NCBI GenBank assembly: GCA_020432165.1
Contig: JAGQGU010000017.1
Span: 1 to 49,385, forward strand
Direction: 5' to 3'
Length of the DNA stretch: 49,385 nucleotides
Source: Thermomicrobiales bacterium
Lineage (GTDB): Bacteria; Chloroflexota; Chloroflexia; Thermomicrobiales; UBA6265
The translations under genes were made by a program, and so were the position numbers. The notes under the pieces are model-generated. The model ran no database searches and was not told the DNA's origin. It saw only the letters and a program-made list of their open reading frames with translations. Below are positions 42,712 to 49,385 of the stretch, one piece after another (positions within the stretch are counted from its first letter, which is position 1; every line of letters starts with the position of its first letter).

Positions 42712-44199
42712 TTAATTCACCGGATCGATCTGCGCGCGTTGGAGCTTGCCGCTGAAGTCCACGTACACAGCCTGCCACTCGGTGTAGAAATCGAGCGCGG
42801 CGGTGCCAGCCTCGCGGTGACCATTGCCGGTGGCCTTGGTGCCACCGAAGGGTAGGTGAATCTCCGCACCCGTCGTACCTGCGTTGATATACAGGATACC
42901 GGTGTAGATATCACGCATCGCCCGGAAGGCGTTGTTCACATCCTGCGTGAAGATCGCGGCACTGAGGCCATACTGCACGCCGTTGACGATATCGAAGGCG
43001 TCGTCCAGATCATCAAAGGGAATGAGCGAAACCACCGGACCGAAGATCTCTTCCTGGGCGATGCGCATATCGCGACGCACATTATTGAAGATGGTCGGTT
43101 CGTGGAACCAGCCCTTGTCCAAATCACCACCAGTGGCGATATTGCCGCCGACAACCAGTTCGGCACCCTCGTTCTTGCCGATCTCGACGTACTTGACTGT
43201 GGTCGCGCGCTGACTCTCGGATACCTGTGGCCCAACCTGCACACCAGCATCGAGTCCGTTACCGAGCTTCAGTGCCAGCGCGCCCTTGGCGAGCCGATCG
43301 ACCAGATCCTGCTGCACGCTCTTGTGCACCACAACGCGGCTGGTCGCGGTGCAGCGCTGACCGGTCGTACCGAAGGCACCCCAGAGAATGCTCTCGGCGG
43401 CGAGATCGAGATTGGCATCCTCATTGACGATGACAGCGTTCTTGCCACCCATCTCCAGTGTGAGACGCTTGTTTTGCGCGGCCGCGGCCAGACTGATGGT
43501 CTTGCCGGTTTCGGTGCTACCGGTGAAGCTGATCACCGGTACATCGGGGTGCTGCATCAGAGCATCGCCCACTTCGCCACCGGTGCCGAGCACGATATTG
43601 ACCACACCATCGGGAATCCCGGCCTCCTGGAGGATGCTGACCAGGTTGATCGTCGATTTCGGCACATGCGATCCCGGCTTGATCACCACGGTGTTCCCCG
43701 CGATCAGCGCCGGCATCATCTTCCAGCTCGGAATCGCCATCGGGAAGTTCCATGGTGTGATCAAACCGACCACGCCCAGCGGCTTGCGCACACTCATCTG
43801 GAACTTGTTACGCATTTCGGATTGCACCGTATCACCGAACATGCGCCGACCTTCGCCAGCCATGTAATAGGTCATATCGATGGCTTCCTGGACATCGCCA
43901 CGGGTCTCGTCCAGAACCTTGCCCATTTCCTCGGTCATTTCATGGGCGAGTTGCTCCTTGCGCTCTTCCAGCAAGCGGGCTGCCTTGAAGAGGATCTCGC
44001 CACGCTTCGGCGCAGGGTAGAGTCTCCAGCTCTTGAAGGCGGTGGCAGCGGCTTCGACAGCTTCGTCGACATCGGCTGCTGTGCTCTTGGTGTAAACACC
44101 AACGAGCTCGCCTGTGGCGGGATTGCGGCGTTCGAAGGTCTCTCCGGAAGCGGATTCCTTCCAGACACCATTGATAAAGTTCTTGTAGATATCGGCCAT
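42712..44199 (-). CDS. NAD(P)-dependent aldehyde dehydrogenase
   Basis: This 495-residue ALDH-superfamily enzyme oxidises an aldehyde to the acid. Catalytic Cys283 is in [13 protein letters not shown] and the general base Glu249 is in [13 protein letters not shown]. Cofactor binding is marked by [16 protein letters not shown], and [10 protein letters not shown] is the Rossmann glycine loop. The end [19 protein letters not shown] is seen in ketoglutarate-semialdehyde, aminoadipate-semialdehyde and related dehydrogenases. The substrate cannot be fixed. It is monocistronic, with a structured repeat right after its stop. Confidence 0.92.
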   Translation of the reverse strand: MADIYKNFINGVWKESASGETFERRNPATGELVGVYTKSTAADVDEAVEAAATAFKSWRLYPAPKRGEILFKAARLLEERKEQLAHEMTEEMGKVLDETRGDVQEAIDMTYYMAGEGRRMFGDTVQSEMRNKFQMSVRKPLGVVGLITPWNFPMAIPSWKMMPALIAGNTVVIKPGSHVPKSTINLVSILQEAGIPDGVVNIVLGTGGEVGDALMQHPDVPVISFTGSTETGKTISLAAAAQNKRLTLEMGGKNAVIVNEDANLDLAAESILWGAFGTTGQRCTATSRVVVHKSVQQDLVDRLAKGALALKLGNGLDAGVQVGPQVSESQRATTVKYVEIGKNEGAELVVGGNIATGGDLDKGWFHEPTIFNNVRRDMRIAQEEIFGPVVSLIPFDDLDDAFDIVNGVQYGLSAAIFTQDVNNAFRAMRDIYTGILYINAGTTGAEIHLPFGGTKATGNGHREAGTAALDFYTEWQAVYVDFSGKLQRAQIDPVN

Positions 44200-44325
44200 G
44201 TTGTGGCGGTTCCTTCCTCGTGATTGCGTCGATCGACATTGTGCGCAATTCTAGCAGTATTGGGCAGACTGACCAGCCAGGTATGCGCATGGACAGGATG
44301 ATTCTTCACCTCGGAAAGACACGAC

Positions 44326-44372
44326 GTCATTCCGAACCCGAAGCAACGCGAAGGGGAGGAATCTGGGTACCT
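44326..44372. repeat. CATTCCGA...GAGGAATC intergenic repeat
   Basis: CGTCATTCCGAACCCGAAGC followed by GAAGGGGAGGAATCTGG matches the pattern of a palindromic repeat (CATTCC ... GGAATC ends pair) scattered in many bacterial genomes, from memory. It lies in the 203-bp divergent spacer between the aldehyde dehydrogenase and the methyltransferase. Confidence 0.5.
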
Positions 44373-44402
44373 TGATTATCGACAAAGAGAAGGGGCGCAA
44401 AC

Positions 44403-45170
44403 ATGAGCGATGCCAAGGATCGGGTGCGAGCACAGTACGGAGCAGTGGGGGATGCCTACGTTAAGAGCATCGGTCATGCGACTGGCGACGATTTGCCCCG
44501 AATGGTGGAACTGGCGGAACCCACCGGCAGGGAACGGATGTTGGATATCGCCACCGGCGGCGGCCACGTTGCCCGTGCCTTTGCACCGCACGTGGCCGAG
44601 GTTGTCGCTTCGGATTTGACGCCGGAGATCCTGGAGCACGCAGCCAGGGCGTTCGCTGACTGGGATCTGCCGAACGTCACCACCGCCGTGGCAGATGCCG
44701 AGGAGCTGCCATTTGCGGACGACAGCTTCGATATCGTCACCTGCCGCATTGCACCGCATCATTTCCCGAATCCGGCTGCGTTCATCGCCGAGGTCGCACG
44801 CGTGCTCAAACCGGGTGGACAGTTCCTGCTGGTCGATTCCACGGTGCCGGAGCGAGAGGATGGGGCGTGGTTCAATGCGTTCGAGATGATTCGGGATCCC
44901 AGCCATGTCCGTTCCCTGACGGTGGCGGAATGGTCCAGCTTGATTACCGCGAGCGGGATGACGTTGACCGACACGCAGGATTTCCGCAAACGACACGACT
45001 TCGCCGATTGGGTCGCTCGCAGCCGCACATCCGCTGAGGATCGGGCGCGACTCGAAGAGATGATGCTGCATGCTTCGCCGGCACGACAGCAGACGTTCGA
45101 CGCTGTGATTGAGGATGGACGCCTGGTGGCGTTTACCGATACAAAGACATCGTTCCGGGCGCATTCGTAG
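44403..45170 (+). CDS. Class I SAM-dependent methyltransferase (UbiE-like)
   Basis: This 255-residue protein has the class I fold. Motif I is MLDIATGGGHVARAF, with an acidic residue in VVASDLTPEIL. NVTTAVADAEELPFADDSFD and CRIAPHHFPN are motifs II-III, and VARVLKPGGQFLLVD follows, as in UbiE/Methyltransf_11 proteins. Which small molecule it methylates is unknown. The ATG follows AAGGGG. It is transcribed alone, with a GC-rich palindrome after it (45172-45192). Confidence 0.87.
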   Translation: MSDAKDRVRAQYGAVGDAYVKSIGHATGDDLPRMVELAEPTGRERMLDIATGGGHVARAFAPHVAEVVASDLTPEILEHAARAFADWDLPNVTTAVADAEELPFADDSFDIVTCRIAPHHFPNPAAFIAEVARVLKPGGQFLLVDSTVPEREDGAWFNAFEMIRDPSHVRSLTVAEWSSLITASGMTLTDTQDFRKRHDFADWVARSRTSAEDRARLEEMMLHASPARQQTFDAVIEDGRLVAFTDTKTSFRAHS

Positions 45171-45171
45171 G

Positions 45172-45192
45172 CCCGGGCCCCGTGCCCGGGCA
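45172..45192 (+). terminator. GC-rich hairpin after the methyltransferase gene
   Basis: GCCCGGGC, a 5-nt loop (CCCGT) and GCCCGGGC form an 8-bp stem right after the stop. No T-tract follows. The preceding CGTAGG start resembles the CGTAGGGGCG elements, so it may be a diverged member. Confidence 0.45.
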
Positions 45193-45247
45193 GATTGGAC
45201 CGGCAGCGCCGATGAGTCGTCCACAAGGAGTGATGCTACCAATAGAT

Positions 45248-45274
45248 AAGGCCGTCAGATCATCTGACGGCCTT
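45248..45274. terminator. Hairpin between the methyltransferase gene and tRNA-Asn
   Basis: AAGGCCGTCAGAT (45248-45260) and ATCTGACGGCCTT (45262-45274) are exact complements around one C, making a stem of about 10-11 bp. It lies just past the 3' end of tRNA-Asn and can end its transcript. Confidence 0.75.
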
Positions 45275-45276
45275 GG

Positions 45277-45351
45277 TGGCTCCCCGACCTGGATTCGAAC
45301 CAGGAACCCTTCGGTTAACAGCCGAATGCTCTACCGTTGAGCTATCGGGGA
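45277..45351 (-). tRNA. tRNA-Asn(GTT)
   Basis: On the minus strand the acceptor stem TCCCCGA pairs with TCGGGGA. The D-arm is AGCTCAACGGTAGAGC, the anticodon loop CTGTTAA has anticodon GTT, and the T-arm is CCTGG-TTCGAAT-CCAGG. The discriminator is G and CCA is encoded (45277-45279). Confidence 0.96.
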
Positions 45352-45377
45352 TCGTGCTCTCATCAAGCAGCAAGGAG

Positions 45378-45406
45378 ATACTACCAAAGACCGCTAGACG
45401 ATTCAA
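45378..45406 (-). promoter_or_regulatory. Promoter of tRNA-Asn
   Basis: On the minus strand TTGAAT (45401-45406), a 17-bp spacer and TAGTAT (45378-45383) lie 26 nt upstream of the mature tRNA 5' end. Confidence 0.65.
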
Positions 45407-45422
45407 GGAAACGGAAGCAAAC

Positions 45423-47051
45423 CTACCGCTGCATTGCCGCCACGAGGATATCGCGGCCGGTTGCGACCGCGCTGATATCGGGATCACTCTCCAGAACCAC
45501 GGCAATCGCGTATTTCGGTTTGCTTTCGCCAATGAATCCAATGAAGAGTGAATTCGTGGTGCCATCGCCGAGTTCCGCTGTGCCGGTCTTGCCGCCAATG
45601 GTGTAACCGGCGGCCTGACCATGCTGGGCAGAGCCGCTCTCGATCACATCCACCATCATCCCGGCCACCTCGTCGGCCGTGCCAGATTTCACCCCCTGCT
45701 TGAACGCCGAAGAGCTGGCCTTGTGCAGCACAGTACCATCGTCAGCCGTCACTTCACGGACGAGGATCGGCTTCATCATCTCGCCACCCTTCGCCCACAT
45801 ACTGGCGACCATTGCCAAATGCAGCGGTGTCATCTGAATCTCGCCCTGACCGAAGCCGGTATCCGCCACCGCATTCAGGCTATCGAGGAATGATCGGCTG
45901 TTGGCGAGTTGGCTCTCGTAAACCGGTACATCGTACGGAATTTCGGCGCCGTATCCGAGCTTCGGTCCATAGTCCCAATAGGTATCAGCGCCAATCTGCA
46001 ATCCCACCTGCGCCATCACCACATTCAGGCTCCACATGATCGCCTCACGCAGGGTCCACTTGGTTTGCGTCTCATTTGGTCGATTTTGCTCGACCAGCAC
46101 CCGACCATCGATCGTAATTTCGCCATTGTCTTCGTAGACGCTCTCGGGCGTGGCATAGCCTTCATTGATCGCGATCGCTGCCGAGACGGTCTTGAAGGTC
46201 GATCCCGGTGTGTAGAGGCCCATCGTCGCGCGCGTGACGAACGACTTGCTCACCTCATCGTTGGCAATCGTGTCCCAGTAGGCCTCGGCCTCGGCTGAGT
46301 CGTCAATGACGTAGAGCGTGTTTGGATTCACCGTCGGCTTGCTTGCCAGCACCAGCGTTTCTCCAGTCTCGATCTCCAGCAGGACAATCGCGCCACGATT
46401 GTTGCCCATGGCGTTGTAGGCGAGTGTTTGCATATCGGCATCGATCGTCAGGTGCACATCGGCACCAACCAGATCACGATTGAGCAATTCATTGACCGTC
46501 TGCTCGATCGCATTGGTGCTTGCCTCGCCGCTGAGATATTCCTCGAACGTCGCCTCGATCCCCGTCATGCCGTAGGCGTTGGGACTGTAGTAACCCGTTA
46601 TGGGCCAGGTCGATGCCACCGGCCAGTTCCGGTAGTAGACATCGTCTTCCTTTGTGGTTTCGGCCAGCACCACGCCATTGCGATCCAGAATGCTGCCACG
46701 CTGCACCGTGAGTTGCTGTCTGTAGAGTCGTGGATTACTGATCGTCTCACCATCCGGCGCGGTACCGGTGCGGTAGTACATCTGTCGCTGGCGAATCACC
46801 TGAATGCGGATCAACTGCGCCGAAAGCACGATGAAGATGCTTGCCAACAGCATCGTTGTGCGAATCAGTCCGCGATTGAAGGTCGGTGTGGATGCCGGTA
46901 TCTCAAATCGGGTGGCGATCAGCAGACAGAGGAAGGCTCCTCCCAACAGTGCCAGCCAGCGGGCATCGGAAAGATCGTCACCGATGAAGAGTCCGAAGCC
47001 AATCAGTCCGATTGCCGCCAGCAGGAAGATGGAACGAATGACGTTGTTCAT
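45423..47051 (-). CDS. Class B penicillin-binding protein (PbpA/FtsI-type transpeptidase)
   Basis: This 542-residue protein has hydrophobic N-terminal segments (SIFLLAAIGLIGFGLFIG, LLGGAFLCLLIAT, TTMLLASIFIVLSAQLI). A short dimerisation region (GSILDRNGVVLAETT) and the transpeptidase domain follow. The active-site motifs are Ser284-x-x-Lys in YTPGSTFKTVSAA, the SxN motif in MWSLNVVMAQV, and KTGTA from Lys488 (GGKTGTAELGDG). It cross-links peptidoglycan at the outer membrane face. It is encoded 12 nt after an FtsW/RodA protein, its likely glycosyltransferase partner. AGGAGGTAACC precedes the ATG, a near-perfect ribosome-binding site. Confidence 0.93.
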   Translation of the reverse strand: MNNVIRSIFLLAAIGLIGFGLFIGDDLSDARWLALLGGAFLCLLIATRFEIPASTPTFNRGLIRTTMLLASIFIVLSAQLIRIQVIRQRQMYYRTGTAPDGETISNPRLYRQQLTVQRGSILDRNGVVLAETTKEDDVYYRNWPVASTWPITGYYSPNAYGMTGIEATFEEYLSGEASTNAIEQTVNELLNRDLVGADVHLTIDADMQTLAYNAMGNNRGAIVLLEIETGETLVLASKPTVNPNTLYVIDDSAEAEAYWDTIANDEVSKSFVTRATMGLYTPGSTFKTVSAAIAINEGYATPESVYEDNGEITIDGRVLVEQNRPNETQTKWTLREAIMWSLNVVMAQVGLQIGADTYWDYGPKLGYGAEIPYDVPVYESQLANSRSFLDSLNAVADTGFGQGEIQMTPLHLAMVASMWAKGGEMMKPILVREVTADDGTVLHKASSSAFKQGVKSGTADEVAGMMVDVIESGSAQHGQAAGYTIGGKTGTAELGDGTTNSLFIGFIGESKPKYAIAVVLESDPDISAVATGRDILVAAMQR

Positions 47052-47063
47052 GGTTACCTCCTG

Positions 47064-48380
47064 CTAGACCCGGCGCGGTCGACTGGAAAAGTAGAGAATC
47101 AAACCGACGACGGCCAGATTGGTCACCAGCGAACTTCCGCCATATGAGATGAAGGGTAGGGTGATACCGGTGAGTGGAATGACGCGGGTGACGCCGCCGA
47201 TGATGATGATTGTTTGCAAACCGAGGCTCGCTGCCAGGCCACCGACGACAAGCTGCACGAATCCTTCCTGCGCGCGCATGGCGATGATAAAGCTGCGCAG
47301 CACCCAGCTGAAGTAAAGCGCGATCAACGCCAGCGCCCCAAGGAGACCCAGTTCCTCACCGAAGGCGCTGAAGATATAGTCGGTTTGCACCTGACTGATG
47401 AATGCCGGATGTCCCTGGCCGAGTCCCGTGCCGAACAACCCACCTGCCGCAAGCGCATAGTCGCTCTGGACCGGTTGGTAGCCATAGCCGTAGGGGTCCC
47501 AGAAGGGATCGAGCCAGTTGTTAACGCGGATCTCGATGCGGCTGAAGTACGTCCACGCCAGCCAGCAGGCGATGATAAAGCTGATTCCGAAGATCGCCAC
47601 ATAGAGGCGATTGCCCGTGGCCATGTAGAGCATGATCACGAAGATACCGAAGAAGAGCAGGGCGGGGCCAAGATCGTTGAGTGCCACTAACAGCAGCAGA
47701 CTCGCGCCCCACATGATGCCCATCGGAATCAGGTAGGGGATAGGTGGGAGCTTGAGTCGACCTACCTGCCAGGTCTCCTGCAGAAGCTCCCGCTTCTCGT
47801 CGAGATAGGCAGCAAGGAAGATCACCAGCGTGATCTTGGAGATCTCGCTTGGTTGCACCTGAATCGGACCAACCTGAATCCAGAGGCGAGCCCCGCCAAC
47901 CTCGGTACCGATCACCATCGCCAGGGCTTGCAGACCGAGCGTGCCGATCAACCAGAGATATTTGTACTGCGGCAGCCACTCGGCGACCTTGAGCGGACCG
48001 GAGAGCATCACCACCAGCCACATGCCGATCAGGCCAACGGCCAGATAAAGCAGATGGCGACTACTCAACGAGAACTCCACTGAGCCGATCGCGATCAGAT
48101 CGGGTGAGAGTCGCTGAATCATGATCATGCCCAGCATCGCCAGCGTGGCCGTGATGGGGAAGAGCACCTGATCGCCCCGGAATCCGCGCAGGCTGAAGGT
48201 GATATTCACCAGCAACATCGCCGCCGCCGCAGCCAGACCGACCGAGATATCGCGCCAGGTCCACTCCACCGTGCCCTTGTCGACCAGAAAAATCGTGAGC
48301 GAGCCGACAAAGGTCATCGCGGCGGTGATCAGGAGCAGATTGAACTCGGTGAGCCGTAGTGCCGGTCGGTAGCGATTCAT
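47064..48380 (-). CDS. FtsW/RodA/SpoVE (SEDS) peptidoglycan glycosyltransferase
   Basis: This 438-residue polytopic membrane protein of the SEDS family has about ten to twelve hydrophobic helices. Typical blocks are IQVGPIQVQPSEISKITLVI, a catalytic-site-type region (DLGPALLFFGIFVIMLYM), and the end GGVTRVIPLTGITLPFISYGGSS. It polymerises lipid II, working with the class B PBP encoded downstream. It could be an FtsW or a RodA; the PBP-SEDS pair resembles the actinobacterial RodA-PbpA set. mtnP lies 5 nt upstream, so the three genes form one run. Confidence 0.94.
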   Translation of the reverse strand: MNRYRPALRLTEFNLLLITAAMTFVGSLTIFLVDKGTVEWTWRDISVGLAAAAAMLLVNITFSLRGFRGDQVLFPITATLAMLGMIMIQRLSPDLIAIGSVEFSLSSRHLLYLAVGLIGMWLVVMLSGPLKVAEWLPQYKYLWLIGTLGLQALAMVIGTEVGGARLWIQVGPIQVQPSEISKITLVIFLAAYLDEKRELLQETWQVGRLKLPPIPYLIPMGIMWGASLLLLVALNDLGPALLFFGIFVIMLYMATGNRLYVAIFGISFIIACWLAWTYFSRIEIRVNNWLDPFWDPYGYGYQPVQSDYALAAGGLFGTGLGQGHPAFISQVQTDYIFSAFGEELGLLGALALIALYFSWVLRSFIIAMRAQEGFVQLVVGGLAASLGLQTIIIIGGVTRVIPLTGITLPFISYGGSSLVTNLAVVGLILYFSSRPRRV

Positions 48381-48385
48381 TCTGG

Positions 48386-49228
48386 TTATGCGCCCGGTTT
48401 TCGCAGGACGATCTGCAGCCGTTCAGTCACATCTGGCGCGAGATGATGTGTTAGCACCGCATTGTGGTTGGCGCAGGCACATTCGGGAACATCATCTGCC
48501 GCCAGGCCACGTACGACATTGCGTGCTGTCTCAACGTTCTCTGCGAGCACTCGCTGTACCGCCTCCACGGAGACATCCTCCTCAGTCTCATGCCAGACAT
48601 CGAAGTCGGTCACCATTGCCAGCGTGCCATAGCAGAGCCCTGCCTCGCGCGCGAGCCGGGCTTCGGGCATAGCAGTCATGCCAATGACATCGGCACCCCA
48701 TTGGCGATAGAGATTGCTCTCGGCCCGGGTGCTGAACTGCGGTCCTTCAATGCAAATGTAGGTGCCACCATCCTCGACGAGGTCCTGAGTGGCACGGGCG
48801 TGGCGGAGTATCGATGCCCGCAGGTGCGGGCAGAAGGGATCGGCCATGCCCACGTGACCTGCGACACCATTGTCGAAATAGGTACGGGCGCGGAAGCCGA
48901 CTGTGCGATCGATGATCTGATCCGGCACAACCGCCGAACGTGGCGGCATGGCGATATTGAGGCTACCAACCGCATTGACGGCGAGAATACGGGTTACACC
49001 CACATACTTGAGGGCGATGATATTGGCGCGGTAGTTCACCTCGCTGGGATTGAACTGATGGTTACGACCGTGTCTCGCCAGAAACGCGACCCGCACATCT
49101 CCCAACTTGCCGACGATCACGGGGGCAGTCGGTGGACCCCAGGGTGTTCCGACCTCAATCTCCTCGATATCGGTCAGTTCTGGCAGGTTATAGAGTCCGG
49201 TTCCGCCAATCACACCCAGCATGCTCAT
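48386..49228 (-). CDS. mtnP: S-methyl-5'-thioadenosine phosphorylase
   Basis: This 280-residue phosphorylase splits methylthioadenosine into adenine and 5-methylthioribose-1-phosphate for methionine salvage. The family blocks are LGVIGGTGLYNLPEL (phosphate loop), FLARHGRNHQFNPSEVNYRA (shown to its first 20), GTYICIEGPQFSTRAES and GMTAMPEARLAREAGLCYG. The residues DFDVWH near the nucleoside site are those of MTAP and not of purine phosphorylases. I chose ATG at 49228, with GGAG 6 nt upstream; upstream in-frame sequence lacks family similarity. It heads a run with FtsW/RodA and a PBP. Confidence 0.92.
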   Translation of the reverse strand: MSMLGVIGGTGLYNLPELTDIEEIEVGTPWGPPTAPVIVGKLGDVRVAFLARHGRNHQFNPSEVNYRANIIALKYVGVTRILAVNAVGSLNIAMPPRSAVVPDQIIDRTVGFRARTYFDNGVAGHVGMADPFCPHLRASILRHARATQDLVEDGGTYICIEGPQFSTRAESNLYRQWGADVIGMTAMPEARLAREAGLCYGTLAMVTDFDVWHETEEDVSVEAVQRVLAENVETARNVVRGLAADDVPECACANHNAVLTHHLAPDVTERLQIVLRKPGA

Positions 49229-49385
49229 CAATCTCCACAGTGACATCCGCCCAATTCTCGTGGCGTGACTACAATGGTAACGCGCGCATACGTACGATTG
49301 TGTTGCCTTCGCGAGAAACATCATGTCGTGGTATACTCTCCCGGTAAGCCCTTCGCCACGGGCGTTTTTATGTGTCCTGAAATCA

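Noticed and set aside
42856-44223. Long plus-strand open frame (about 455 codons) opposite the aldehyde dehydrogenase
   Set aside because: It is antisense to a full-length gene with all catalytic residues, and its translation shows no family pattern.
49229-49385. Terminator or new gene at the right edge (TATACT, GCCC/GGGC hairpin with TTTTT)
   Set aside because: The stem is only 4 bp and no matching -35 lies at 17 bp. The window ends too soon to judge.

Overview
The window looks like a core chromosomal stretch from a member of the phylum Chloroflexota, most likely a Thermomicrobia/Sphaerobacter-type lineage. I infer this from the mix of gene families: an archaeal/fungal-type asd, a DnaB-DnaD-DnaI-like cluster, an ANTAR response regulator, a CdaA-CdaR pair and SH3b-rich Tat amidases, with a moderately high GC content. 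No similarity search was possible, so the placement is tentative. There are no rRNA genes, CRISPR arrays, insertion sequences or prophage blocks. Three tRNAs (Trp, Pro, Asn) are present.

Layout. 1-4.7 kb (minus): an APH-fold kinase-like gene and two tandem D-aminoacylase-type amidohydrolases, all with altered active-site motifs. 4.9-6.5 kb (plus): a small GatC/AtzG-like protein and an amidase. 6.66-7.66 kb (minus): an aldo/keto reductase. 7.8-13.8 kb (plus): a zinc-ribbon protein and a sigma-region-2-like protein behind a promoter that carries a GAAC-N4-GTTC box, then a Cys/Met-metabolism PLP enzyme, DUF1992, DprA-like, M81 peptidase and metallo-beta-lactamase-fold genes. 13.8-17.05 kb (minus): lysC and asd behind a promoter, a Thr/Ile-rich leader peptide and an intrinsic terminator, which together form a threonine/isoleucine attenuator. 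17.15-21.5 kb: an Ig-like membrane protein, a second aldo/keto reductase, and a Tat-exported flavin amine oxidase paired with a c-type cytochrome. 21.8-26.8 kb (plus): COG0523 GTPase, rpmG, tRNA-Trp, secE, nusG, rplK, rplA, L10 leader, rplJ and rplL. 26.9-27.7 kb: tRNA-Pro and an ANTAR regulator. 27.8-33.7 kb (minus): cdaR and cdaA (c-di-AMP), then rplI, dnaB, a DnaD-like gene and a dnaI/dnaC-like loader. 33.8-44.2 kb (minus): a seven-SH3b PGRP amidase, prolyl oligopeptidase, mfd and an aldehyde dehydrogenase. 44.4-45.2 kb (plus): a methyltransferase. 45.3-49.2 kb (minus): tRNA-Asn, a class B PBP, FtsW/RodA and mtnP.

How the genes work together. lysC and asd supply aspartate semialdehyde for Lys/Met/Thr/Ile synthesis. 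The PLP enzyme and mtnP belong to sulfur amino-acid metabolism and methylthioadenosine salvage. rplI, dnaB, the DnaD-like gene and the loader form a replication-initiation set. The PBP, SEDS protein and amidase act on peptidoglycan. Several hydrolases suggest scavenging of peptides, amides and possibly D-amino-acid derivatives.

The most interesting items are the Thr/Ile attenuator, a structured hairpin element with compensatory base changes found just after two unrelated stop codons, the GAAC-N4-GTTC promoter of the zinc-ribbon/sigma-like pair, the paired palindromic operators between the amine oxidase and COG0523 genes, and several enzymes with non-canonical active-site motifs.
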